DNA from: DAOMFM01 sp035429825
Lineage (GTDB): Bacteria > Acidobacteriota > Blastocatellia > UBA7656 > JADIYM01
Reading direction: 5' to 3'
Length of the DNA: 64,000 bases
Assembly: GCA_044224215.1 (NCBI GenBank)
Contig: JBGAKX010000005.1
Coordinates: 1 to 64,000, forward strand
The position numbers and the translations under genes were made by a program. A model generated the notes under the pieces. The model saw nothing but the letters and a program-made list of their open reading frames with translations, made no database searches and was not told the DNA's origin. Of the stretch, positions 8,886 to 22,091 are shown piece by piece. Every line of letters begins with the position of its first letter. Within the stretch, counting starts at the first letter, position 1.

Positions 8886-8953
8886 CGCAAAGACGCAAAG
8901 ATGCAAAGGCAAACATGTCTGTCTTTGCATCTTCGCGTCTCTGCGTCTTTGCG
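8886..8953. repeat. REP-like palindrome built from 8-bp CGCAAAGA units
   Basis: The left arm (8886-8908) is about 2.9 copies of an 8-base unit, CGCAAAGA CGCAAAGA TGCAAAG. The right arm (8923-8953) is its reverse complement with an 8-base insertion, separated by a 14-base loop. It lies in the gap after the AttH-like gene. Similar CGCAAAGACGCAAAG repeats recur in many unrelated genomes as intergenic elements. It can fold as a hairpin in RNA and might also end transcription of the upstream operon. Confidence 0.75.
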
Positions 8954-8998
8954 TGAGTTCTTCCTCGCGTGAGTTTCGCGCGACACTCACGCTACAAT
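8951..8998 (+). promoter_or_regulatory. Candidate promoter/operator of the FAD monooxygenase gene
   Basis: A perfect inverted repeat GCGTGAGT-N10-ACTCACGC occupies 8967-8992, and an extra direct half-site GCGTGAGTT sits at 8951-8959. The repeat abuts TACAAT (8993-8998), a good -10 hexamer. A regulator bound here would cover the -35/-10 spacer. Only seven bases separate the -10 from the ATG at 9006, so transcription from it would give a nearly leaderless mRNA. Confidence 0.5.
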
Positions 8999-9005
8999 GC
9001 GCCGC

Positions 9006-10136
9006 ATGAAAATCACGATCATCGGGGGCGGCCCCGCAGGTCTGTACTTTGCGATCCTCATGAAGAGGGCCGACCCGGTGCACGACATCACGGTGTACGA
9101 GCGCAATGCGCCCGGCGCGACGTTCGGCTGGGGCGTGGTCTTCTCGGACAAGACCCTCTCGTATCTGAAGGACAACGACCTCGAGACGCACGACGAGATC
9201 ACCCGGTCGTTCGAGACGTGGGACAACGTGGACATCGTCCATCTTGGCGAGAAGATGACGATCCGCGGCAACAAGTTTTCAGGCATCGCGCGGATCCGTC
9301 TGCTGAACATCCTCCAGGCGCGCTGCGCCGAGCTCGGCGTAAGGATGCTGTTCGAGACCGAGGCCGGGGATCTCGACGCTCTCGCCGCAGACTGCGACCT
9401 GCTCGTCGGAGCCGACGGCGTCAACAGCGGCGTGCGGGCCGCCTATTCCGCTGCGTTCGAACCCTCGCTGGACGTGCGCGCCAACAAGTACATCTGGTTC
9501 GGCACCGAGCGCCTCTTTCACGGCTTGACGCTGACGTTTCACGACAACGCCGACGGTGTGTACGCGGCGCACTCCTACAAGTTCAGCAAGCAGCTGAGCA
9601 CGTTCATCGTCGAGTGCGATCCCGAGACCTGGCAGAACGCCAGCTTTGCGGACCGCTCCGACGACGACACTCGCGCGTACCTCGAGGACGTGTTTCGGGA
9701 GGACCTCGGCGGGCACCCCCTGCTCTCAAACAACTCCAAGTGGATCAACTTCCTGCTCGTCAAGAACCGGCACTGGCACACGAGGAATATCGTGCTGCTT
9801 GGCGACGCGCTGCATACGGCCCACTTTTCGATCGGCTCGGGCACAAAGCTCGCGCTCGAGGACTCGATCGCGCTCGCCGATGCGTTCAAGCGTGAGTCCG
9901 ACGTCGAGGCCGCGCTCCGGTTGTTCGAACGAAACCGCCGACCAGTCATCGACGAATACCAGGATGCCGCGCTCGAGAGCATGGTCTGGTTCGAGAACGC
10001 TCGGGCGTACGTGCATCTCGAACCGATGCCGTTTGCGTACGGCTTGATGACGCGCAGCAAGAAGATCGACTATGACAACCTGAAGCGCCGCGACCCCGAG
10101 TTCATCTCGGCGTACGACCGCGCGGTTGCCAGGTAG
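9006..10136 (+). CDS. FAD-dependent aromatic monooxygenase (salicylyl-/anthraniloyl-CoA hydroxylase-like)
   Basis: The 376-residue protein is a group A flavin monooxygenase: N-terminal FAD motif IIGGGPAGLYFAI at residues 4-16, a DLLVGADGVNSGVR motif near 135-150, and the second FAD motif VLLGDALHTAHFSIGSGTKLALED near 265-285. The GWGVVFSD and RSFETWDNVDI stretches resemble the hydroxylase part of salicylyl-CoA 5-hydroxylase and 2-aminobenzoyl-CoA monooxygenase; tryptophan hydroxylases such as VioD are also related. It would use NAD(P)H and O2 to hydroxylate an aromatic ring, probably as a CoA thioester, but no CoA ligase is adjacent. Start 9006 is preferred to an ATG nine bases earlier because the Rossmann strand normally starts the protein. 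It is convergent with the next gene. Confidence 0.8.
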   Translation: MKITIIGGGPAGLYFAILMKRADPVHDITVYERNAPGATFGWGVVFSDKTLSYLKDNDLETHDEITRSFETWDNVDIVHLGEKMTIRGNKFSGIARIRLLNILQARCAELGVRMLFETEAGDLDALAADCDLLVGADGVNSGVRAAYSAAFEPSLDVRANKYIWFGTERLFHGLTLTFHDNADGVYAAHSYKFSKQLSTFIVECDPETWQNASFADRSDDDTRAYLEDVFREDLGGHPLLSNNSKWINFLLVKNRHWHTRNIVLLGDALHTAHFSIGSGTKLALEDSIALADAFKRESDVEAALRLFERNRRPVIDEYQDAALESMVWFENARAYVHLEPMPFAYGLMTRSKKIDYDNLKRRDPEFISAYDRAVAR

Positions 10137-10155
10137 GATCGCGCCGCGGCTCGAC

Positions 10156-11544
<1,389 letters not shown>

Positions 11545-11594
11545 TTAACGGGTTCGGACGGAGAAGGTCAAGGAAGGCGAAGATGAGGACAGGC

Positions 11595-11622
11595 CGCAGA
11601 TTGACGCGGATTGACGCAGATT
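11595..11622. repeat. Short 10-bp tandem repeat between two kinase genes
   Basis: CGCAGATTGA, CGCGGATTGA and CGCAGATT stand head to tail in the 100-base gap between the two kinase genes. It resembles common intergenic (GC)AGATTGACGC repeats. No hairpin or coding potential is evident. Confidence 0.6.
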
Positions 11623-11644
11623 CGGCATGTCAGCGAATTCACCA

Positions 11645-15658
<4,014 letters not shown>

Positions 15659-15769
15659 CGTCGTATGGAACTATCCGGAATTGTCCGTAGCATAGCATCG
15701 AACGGACAAATGAGGGACGGCGCGAATTCCCCCACAACGTGGCGCCGCGCGCCGTAATATAGAGTCGTC

Positions 15770-17014
15770 ATGGATCTTACGCACACGTTCCAAGAGCTCG
15801 GAATTGCCCTGGGACTCGGTCTGCTCGTGGGTCTTCAGCGCGAGCGGACGGCGTCTCTGCTGGCCGGGTTTCGGACGTTTCCGCTCGTGACGATCTTCGG
15901 CGTGCTCGCGGCGCTGCTCTCGCAGCAGTTCGGAGGGTGGATCCTCGCGGCCGGGTTTGTCGCGCTCACGGGCATCATAGTCATCGGAAACGTCGTCTCG
16001 CTGAAGCAGGGCGAGCGCGATCCGGGCATCACCACCGAGGTCGCAATGCTGCTGATGTTCGCCGTCGGGGCGTACATCGTCGTCGGCAGCCGCGAGGTCG
16101 CGGTTGCCGTCGGCGCTGGCGTCGCGGTGTTGCTCCAGTTCAAGGAGCGCCTTCATGGCATCGCGTCGAGGCTCGAGGACCGCGACGTCTTTGCGGTGAT
16201 GCAGTTCGCCCTCGTGTCGCTCGTCATTCTCCCCGCACTGCCGGACCGGACATTCGGGCCGTACGACGTGCTCAATCCTCACCAGATCTGGCTGATGGTC
16301 GTGCTGATCGTCGGCATCAGCCTTGGCGGATACGTCGCCTACAAGCTGTTTGGCGAGGGAGCGGGCACCGCGCTCGGCGGGATCCTCGGAGGGTTGATCT
16401 CGAGCACGGCCACGACAGTTACATACGCGCGACGCGCTGCCCAGCATCCAAACGGGACCGCAATCGCCTCGGTGATCATTCTGATTGCGTCGACAACCGT
16501 GTTTGGCAGACTGCTGCTCGAGCTGGCGGTCGCGGCTCCGTCGCAGTTTCGTGCGACGGCGGGTCCGATCGCGGTGATGCTCGCCACGATGATCATCTTG
16601 TCGGCCGGCGCGTGGCTGTACGGGCGCGATCCGAATGATCGCATGCCCGAGCACGACAACCCGTCGGAGCTCAAGCCAGCGATTGCGTTCGGGTTGCTCT
16701 ACGGCGTCGTGCTCTTTGCGGTCGCGGCGGCAAAGGAGAATTTCGGTACGAGCGGTCTGTATGTCGTCGCTGCGCTGTCGGGCCTGACGGACGTCGACGC
16801 CATCACGCTGTCGAGCGCCCGGCTTGTGAGCACCGGGTCGATGTCGACGGCGGACGGCTGGCGCGTCGTGCTGGTCGCCGCGTGTTCAAACCTCGCGTTC
16901 AAGGCCGGAACCGTGGCGGTGCTGGGCACGTGGAAGCTGTTCCGAGTCGTCGGCACGCTGTTCGCCGTCGCGATGGCCGTGGCGGCGATCGTGTTCGTCG
17001 TCTGGCGGGACTAG
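15770..17014 (+). CDS. MgtC/SapB-DUF4010 membrane protein
   Basis: The 414-residue integral membrane protein has about eleven hydrophobic segments. The N-terminal third carries the MgtC/SapB signature (GLGLLVGLQRER with the conserved basic patch, then FRTFPLVTIFG), and the C-terminal two thirds match DUF4010 (GGILGGLISSTATTVTYARRA, LYVVAALSGLTDVDAITLSSA). Proteins with this architecture are conserved in many bacteria but their transport or regulatory role is not established; MgtC itself aids growth in low Mg2+. A TAATAT hexamer ends nine bases before the ATG, which would give an almost leaderless message. The stop codon overlaps the stop of the convergent citrate synthase gene in a shared CTAG. 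Confidence 0.88.
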   Translation: MDLTHTFQELGIALGLGLLVGLQRERTASLLAGFRTFPLVTIFGVLAALLSQQFGGWILAAGFVALTGIIVIGNVVSLKQGERDPGITTEVAMLLMFAVGAYIVVGSREVAVAVGAGVAVLLQFKERLHGIASRLEDRDVFAVMQFALVSLVILPALPDRTFGPYDVLNPHQIWLMVVLIVGISLGGYVAYKLFGEGAGTALGGILGGLISSTATTVTYARRAAQHPNGTAIASVIILIASTTVFGRLLLELAVAAPSQFRATAGPIAVMLATMIILSAGAWLYGRDPNDRMPEHDNPSELKPAIAFGLLYGVVLFAVAAAKENFGTSGLYVVAALSGLTDVDAITLSSARLVSTGSMSTADGWRVVLVAACSNLAFKAGTVAVLGTWKLFRVVGTLFAVAMAVAAIVFVVWRD

Positions 17015-18300
17015 GTCCGCTCCGAAATCCCGACGTAGTCCCGAATCTCGATCCCCGTATAGATCTGCCGCGGACGCGCGATCTTCTGATCCGAGTCCGT
17101 CAGCATCTCCTGCCACTGCGCCAGCCATCCGCACGTCCGCCCGATCGCGAACAGCACCGGGAACAGGTCGAGCGGGAACCGCATCGCCTGGTAGATCAGG
17201 CCCGAATAGAAGTCCACGTTCGGGTAGAGCTTGCGCTTGATGAAGTACTCCTCGTTGAGCGCGATCTTCTCGAGCTCCAGCGCGATGTCGAGCAGCGGAT
17301 TGCGTCCCGTGACCTCAAAGACCTGGTACGCCACCTCCTTGATGATCGTCGCCCGCGGGTCGTAGTTCTTGTAGACGCGGTGGCCAAATCCCATCAGCCG
17401 CTTCTCGCCAGCCTTGACGCGCGCAATGTAGTCCGGGATGTTCGCGACCGAACCGATCTCGGTCAGCATCCGCAACACCTGCTCGTTTGCGCCGCCGTGC
17501 AGCGGTCCGTAGAGCGCGGCAACCGCCCCAGCCATCGCTGAGTACGGGTCGACATCCGAGCTGCCGATACTGCGCATCGCATTCGTGGAGCAGTTCTGCT
17601 CGTGGTCCGCGTGAAGGATGAACAGCACGTCGAGCGCGCGCTCGAGCACGGGATCCGGCGTGTACTTGATCTCGGTCATCTTGAACATCATGTTCAGGAA
17701 ATTGCCCGTGTAGCTGAGATCGTTGTCCGGATACGAAAACGGCATGCCGACGCTGTGCCGGTACGCAAACGCCGCAAGCGTCGGCATCTTGGCGATCAGC
17801 CGATTGATCTGCTTCTGCCGCGCGCCCTCGTCGAAGATCCGCTTCGCATCGGGGTAGAACGTCGACAGCGCGGCAACCGTCGAGCAGAGCATCCCCATCG
17901 GGTGTGCGTCGTGGTGAAACCCGTCGATCAGCTTCTTGATGTTCTCGTGAATGATCGTGTGGTGCGTGATCTCGTGCGTCCACGCCGCAAGCTGCGCCGA
18001 ATTCGGCAGTTCGCCGTTCAGGATCAGGTACGCGGTCTCGAGATACGTCGACTTGTGGGCGAGCTGCTCTATGGGATAGCCCCGATACCTCAGAATCCCC
18101 TTGTCACCGTCGATGAACGTCACACTGCTCTTGCACGACGCCGTGTTCGTAAACGCCGGGTCGTACGTCATGAGGCCGAAATCATCCTCCGACGACTTGA
18201 TCTGTCTGAGATCCATCGCCTTGATCGTTCCGTCGGCGATGGGCACCTCGTACGTCTTACCGGTTCGATTGTCGGTTATCGTGAGGGTATCGTTCGCCAT
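17011..18300 (-). CDS. gltA: Citrate synthase
   Basis: The 429-residue protein is a full-length type II (GltA) citrate synthase, which condenses oxaloacetate and acetyl-CoA in the TCA cycle. The catalytic residues are in place: His268 in GPLHGGANE, His307 in GFGHRVYKNYDPRA and Asp363 in NVDFYSG; the HADHEQNCST motif lies at 230-239. The length and the N-terminal beta domain match hexameric Gram-negative enzymes that respond to NADH, although NADH inhibition cannot be claimed here. AAGGAG lies seven bases before the ATG. A plausible promoter (TTGCCG-N16-TATATG) is 58-85 bases upstream, so it is likely transcribed separately from nadB, which lies upstream on the same strand. Confidence 0.97.
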   Translation of the reverse strand: MANDTLTITDNRTGKTYEVPIADGTIKAMDLRQIKSSEDDFGLMTYDPAFTNTASCKSSVTFIDGDKGILRYRGYPIEQLAHKSTYLETAYLILNGELPNSAQLAAWTHEITHHTIIHENIKKLIDGFHHDAHPMGMLCSTVAALSTFYPDAKRIFDEGARQKQINRLIAKMPTLAAFAYRHSVGMPFSYPDNDLSYTGNFLNMMFKMTEIKYTPDPVLERALDVLFILHADHEQNCSTNAMRSIGSSDVDPYSAMAGAVAALYGPLHGGANEQVLRMLTEIGSVANIPDYIARVKAGEKRLMGFGHRVYKNYDPRATIIKEVAYQVFEVTGRNPLLDIALELEKIALNEEYFIKRKLYPNVDFYSGLIYQAMRFPLDLFPVLFAIGRTCGWLAQWQEMLTDSDQKIARPRQIYTGIEIRDYVGISERT

Positions 18301-18357
18301 CAGCAGCTCCTTCTACGGCTCGTGTTCCCGGTGGAGGGTGTTTTTGGGCGGAGGGAG

Positions 18358-18385
18358 CATATACTTTGCGCCCGTCAAACGGCAA
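18358..18385 (-). promoter_or_regulatory. Candidate sigma70-type promoter of gltA
   Basis: On the minus strand TTGCCG (18380-18385) and TATATG (18358-18363) are separated by 16 bases, giving a leader of about 50 bases to the gltA start at 18300. A TTTGACG overlaps the spacer and is too close to the -10 to be its partner. Confidence 0.4.
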
Positions 18386-18449
18386 CCGCTCGCCCGAGTC
18401 ACCTGCAACGGCGCGCGTGCGGCGCGCAATCGTTGCTAACAGCCCGACT

Positions 18450-19982
18450 CTAAAGCTCTTTTACCTGAAACGAGTGCCGCAGCCACGACGCGTCGTCGCG
18501 CTCCGGGAAGTCAGAACGGAAATGGCTGCCGCGGCTCTCGGTCCGCGAAAGTGCGGAGCGCGCGATGAGTCTGCCGAGCGTGACAAAGTTCCACGATGTC
18601 GTGTTCAGCGGCCGCCGCCCGATCTCCTCGAGCCGGTCGATCGCGCGTTCGAGCCCGCCGCGGTCCCGTACGATTCCCACATCGTCCCACATGACCTGGC
18701 GCACTTCGCCTCGCACCTGGTCATCGATGCGCCAGTTCTGCGCCTCGCCAAAGTCGGTGTCGGGCGGCTGCGCAAACTCGATCGCGTCAGGCGCCTCGCG
18801 CGCCGCGGCCGCGCCCGCGCGCGCTCCGAACACCAGCCCCTCGAGCAGCGAATTCGACGCGAGCCGGTTCGCGCCGTGCACACCCGTGCACGTGACTTCG
18901 CCGGCCGCGTACAGGCCGGGGACGCTCGTGCGACCCTCGTCGTCGGTGCGCACGCCGCCCATGCAGTAGTGCGCAGCGGGACTGACCGGGATCGGATCTC
19001 GGGCAATGTCGATGTTGTAGAGCATGCACGTGCTGCGGATCCGCGGAAACCGCTCGCGCACGAAGGCGTGGTCGAGCGCCGTCATGTCCAGATAGACGCG
19101 GTCTGTGTGCGTTCGCCGCATCTCGAAGATGATCGAGCGGCTGACGACGTCGCGCGGTGCGAGCTCGGCGGCCGGATGGTAGTTCGGCATGAAGCGGTCG
19201 CCCGCCTCGTTTCTGAGGATGCCGCCCTCACCGCGCAACGCCTCCGATATCAGGAATCTCGGCGCTCCCGGCGCGTTGAGCGCCGTCGGGTGGAACTGCA
19301 CGAACTCCATGTCCGCCATCACGGCGCCCGCGCGGTACGACATCGCCATGCCGTCGCCCGTCGCGACGTCGGGATTTGTGGTGTGCTCGTACAACTGACC
19401 GGCACCGCCCGTCGCAAGGACGACGGCCCGGCCGTAGATCGCCTTGATGCGCTGCGACTCGGGATCGACGTAGGTCACTCCGACGCAGCGGCCGTCCTTG
19501 AGAATCAGCGACTGCGTGCATGCATGCGTCAGGTACCCGATGTTCTCGAAGTCGCGCGACCACGTGAGCAGCGCGCGACCGATCTCGCGGCCCGTCGAGT
19601 CGCCGTGCGCGTGCAGGATGCGGCGGCGCGAGTGCGCGGCCTCCTTGGTGAAGTTCAGCAGGCCTTCATCGCGGTCGAACTCGGCGCCGTGATGAATCAG
19701 TTCGAGAATGTATCGCGGACCCTCCTCGACGAGGACCTGCACGACGCTTGCGTCGCACAGACCCGCGCCGGCGTCGAGCGTGTCCTGCACGTGAAGCTCG
19801 ATTCGGTCGTCGTCGTTGAGCACGACGGCGATGCCGCCCTGGGCATACTGCGTGTTGGACTCGTCGATCTGGTCCTTGGTCAGCAATGTCACCCGGCCGG
19901 CGGGTGCCAGCGAGATGGCGCTGCGCAAGCCGGCGATTCCACTCCCGATGACAATGAAGTCGGTGTGCTCGGCTTCGTGCAT
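18450..19982 (-). CDS. nadB: L-aspartate oxidase
   Basis: The 510-residue flavoprotein oxidises L-aspartate to iminoaspartate, the first step of de novo NAD synthesis. Visible are the FAD-binding GSGIAGL at 13-19, the TQYAQGGIAVVL motif near 44-55, VVLATGGAGQLYEHTTNP, MEFVQFHPTAL, and the C-terminal VPGLYAAGEVTCTGVHGANRLASNSLLEG stretch that marks NadB within the succinate dehydrogenase/fumarate reductase flavoprotein family. The ATG at 19982 is used since the FAD motif then sits at the normal distance; the frame is open upstream. NadA and NadC are not in the window. It is on the same strand as the M61 peptidase (upstream) and gltA (downstream). A stable hairpin separates it from the peptidase gene. 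Confidence 0.94.
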   Translation of the reverse strand: MHEAEHTDFIVIGSGIAGLRSAISLAPAGRVTLLTKDQIDESNTQYAQGGIAVVLNDDDRIELHVQDTLDAGAGLCDASVVQVLVEEGPRYILELIHHGAEFDRDEGLLNFTKEAAHSRRRILHAHGDSTGREIGRALLTWSRDFENIGYLTHACTQSLILKDGRCVGVTYVDPESQRIKAIYGRAVVLATGGAGQLYEHTTNPDVATGDGMAMSYRAGAVMADMEFVQFHPTALNAPGAPRFLISEALRGEGGILRNEAGDRFMPNYHPAAELAPRDVVSRSIIFEMRRTHTDRVYLDMTALDHAFVRERFPRIRSTCMLYNIDIARDPIPVSPAAHYCMGGVRTDDEGRTSVPGLYAAGEVTCTGVHGANRLASNSLLEGLVFGARAGAAAAREAPDAIEFAQPPDTDFGEAQNWRIDDQVRGEVRQVMWDDVGIVRDRGGLERAIDRLEEIGRRPLNTTSWNFVTLGRLIARSALSRTESRGSHFRSDFPERDDASWLRHSFQVKEL

Positions 19983-20014
19983 CGGGCGGATTATGCGCGC
20001 CGGCCCCGCACCAC

Positions 20015-20040
20015 GCAACACGGATGAAATTCCGTGTTGC
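20015..20040 (-). terminator. Perfect 10-bp stem-loop between the M61 peptidase and nadB
   Basis: GCAACACGGA (20015-20024) and TCCGTGTTGC (20031-20040) are exact reverse complements around a six-base loop, 25 bases after the peptidase stop and 33 before the nadB start. There is no T-run after the stem on either strand, so it may be an attenuator, a processing site or a protein-binding dyad rather than a classic terminator. Confidence 0.45.
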
Positions 20041-20064
20041 CCATGCGTGTCCGGGCCACGCGCC

Positions 20065-21921
20065 TCACCGGCGGTCCAGCCAGAGCCACCGTGCGCGGTG
20101 TGCCTTCTGCGCGGGCGTCGCGTCATCGCTCGCAACCAGCTTGCACACGACGCGCGACGGCGCCTCGGGAACAAGGAGCTCGACGGTGTTCCCGTCACGA
20201 GATACCTCGAGCGCCGCAGGATCCTGCGGACCCTTCGAGAAGAGCTCGCGGGTCGAGGCGAGCGTCGCGGGGCGACCGTCGATTCGAAGCACGACGTCGC
20301 CCTTCCGCAATCCAATGCTCGCCGCGGGTCCGTCGTCGTCCACTGCCGTCACGACGATCTCCGATCCGGACGTCGAGACGCGAACTCCATACTCGACCGA
20401 CGTCGTCCGACGCTCTCGCTCGAGGCTGAGACCGACGTCCTTGAAAGCAGCGTCGTAGTCGAGTTCGGCGGTTCCTGAGACGTACTTCGCAAAGAACCCG
20501 GCACAGTCCGATCCTGCAACCTCGTTCACCGCGCTCCGAAAATCGATGCCTCGATATCCTCGTCCCGGCGCGTATTCGGGATGCGCATCCGGCGCATACG
20601 CGTACCTGTCGAGCAGCAGGCGCATCACGTCGTCGAGCGACCGCTCGCCGTTCGTCCGGCGACGGATCTCGAGGTCCAGAAGCAGTGCCACGATCTCGCC
20701 CTTGTTGTAGTAGTCGACCGTGGTTCGCATCGCGTCCGTGCGCTGTCGGGGCGCAACGCCGAGAAACAGCCACGTGTCGAAGCTCGCGCGCTCGAGACTC
20801 ATCACGGAACGGCCGGGCCTGTTCTCGAGAATGCCGATTTCGTCCGAGAACCGATCGAGCATCGGGTCGAGCGACAGGATTCCTGCGCGCGCAAGCGTCA
20901 GGTCGCCGTAGTAGCAGGTCAGCCCCTCGACGATCCACAGGCTGGTCGAGTAGTTCTCGCGGGTGTAGTCGAATGGACCGAGCTCGGCGGGCCGCAACCG
21001 CTTGCCGTTCCACAGATGAAAGTGCTCGTGCGAAATCACGCCGAGCAGCCGGCGGTATTCGTCGTCGTTGCGGCTGTGCAGTTCGCCGGGCTCGACGATC
21101 ACCGCCGAGTTGAAGTGTTCCATGCCGTCGGGCGCGTCGGCGTCTGACGCGAGGTGTACGAGAAACAAGTATCGATCGAGGTCCTGTGGCGTGCCCAGCA
21201 TCGCGTGCTGTGTTTCAGCGATCTTCCGCACGTCCGACGCCAACTGTTTGAGCGGCTTTCGTTCGTCGAGCTGATGCGTCACCAGGCGGTAGGGGCGACC
21301 GCCGACGGCAAACTCGGCGACGTCGAGATCCGGCGCTGCCTCCGTTGGCGTGTCGGCGAGCAGGTCGTAGTTCGGGAAGTCGAGTTCGGATAAGTCGGGG
21401 CGTTGCGAGCGCCCGTTCTCGACCCGCCAACCCCGCGGCGCAACGATCGAGAGAGTGACGGGTGTCGTCTTTCGCCCGACGACATACATGAAGGCAGACG
21501 GACCGTTGACGCTGGCATGCTGCTCGTTCAGCTGGCTGAACGTCCCCGAGAGATTGTCGGCGAACACGCGATACGAAAAGTCGACGCGGCCGGCGTCCAG
21601 GGGAATGACTCGCCAGGTCTGCTTGTCGACCTTGACGACCTCGAGCGGCGCGCCGTTCTCGGTCGCGGAGACATCATGAACGTTGCGCGCAAAGTCGTAG
21701 ATCACATACCGGCCCGGAGACCATGCCGGCATCTGAAACTCCATGGGACGTCCATCCGTCGATGCACGGATTCGCACGAAGAACTGGTGCGATGCCGGTG
21801 CGGGCATCGTCAAGGTGTAGTCGATCCGCTCGGTCTCGTTTACGCGACCGCCAGCGGGCACCCACGCGCAACCCAGAATCAGTGCGAATGCGAGGACGCG
21901 TCGTATGCTCCGGCGAATCAC
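20065..21921 (-). CDS. M61-family peptidase with C-terminal PDZ domain
   Basis: The 618-residue protein belongs to peptidase family M61 (glycyl aminopeptidase). The zinc site is clear: HEHFH at 298-302 in VISHEHFHLWNGKRLRP, followed by the third ligand Glu332 in IVEGLTCYYGD. An N-terminal M61 beta domain precedes it, and a PDZ domain (about 515-600, with AASIGLRKGDVVLRIDGRPA) follows. A signal peptide is formed by RRVLAFALILGCAWVPAGG, so the enzyme is exported. The GTG at 21921 is chosen because it places the signal peptide at the N-terminus; a GGAG lies 13 bases upstream. The open frame extends 27 codons further but those are Arg-rich and unlikely to be coding. It is divergent from the DUF4139 gene. 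Confidence 0.88.
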   Translation of the reverse strand: MIRRSIRRVLAFALILGCAWVPAGGRVNETERIDYTLTMPAPASHQFFVRIRASTDGRPMEFQMPAWSPGRYVIYDFARNVHDVSATENGAPLEVVKVDKQTWRVIPLDAGRVDFSYRVFADNLSGTFSQLNEQHASVNGPSAFMYVVGRKTTPVTLSIVAPRGWRVENGRSQRPDLSELDFPNYDLLADTPTEAAPDLDVAEFAVGGRPYRLVTHQLDERKPLKQLASDVRKIAETQHAMLGTPQDLDRYLFLVHLASDADAPDGMEHFNSAVIVEPGELHSRNDDEYRRLLGVISHEHFHLWNGKRLRPAELGPFDYTRENYSTSLWIVEGLTCYYGDLTLARAGILSLDPMLDRFSDEIGILENRPGRSVMSLERASFDTWLFLGVAPRQRTDAMRTTVDYYNKGEIVALLLDLEIRRRTNGERSLDDVMRLLLDRYAYAPDAHPEYAPGRGYRGIDFRSAVNEVAGSDCAGFFAKYVSGTAELDYDAAFKDVGLSLERERRTTSVEYGVRVSTSGSEIVVTAVDDDGPAASIGLRKGDVVLRIDGRPATLASTRELFSKGPQDPAALEVSRDGNTVELLVPEAPSRVVCKLVASDDATPAQKAHRARWLWLDRR

Positions 21922-22031
21922 GATCTGGCAGTAGCTCCGTCGAATGGTTTCGCAGCGCGGCAACGATAGCCGACGTCGTCGTCGAACCCAACGATCCTGC
22001 ACGAACGCATGACTGTCGTCGAGTGAAGGAT

Positions 22032-22073
22032 TTGACTGGCCGCCGCGTTCAGAACTGTAAACCAGTCTTTACA
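22032..22073 (+). promoter_or_regulatory. Candidate promoter with overlapping inverted repeat upstream of the DUF4139 gene
   Basis: TTGACT (22032-22037) is followed 18 bases later by TGTAAA (22056-22061), which is itself the left half of an inverted repeat TGTAAA-N6-TTTACA (22056-22073). The ribosome site AAGGAG follows at once. A repressor at the dyad would block the -10 region. Confidence 0.45.
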
Positions 22074-22091
22074 TGAAGGAGCATCAAGCCA

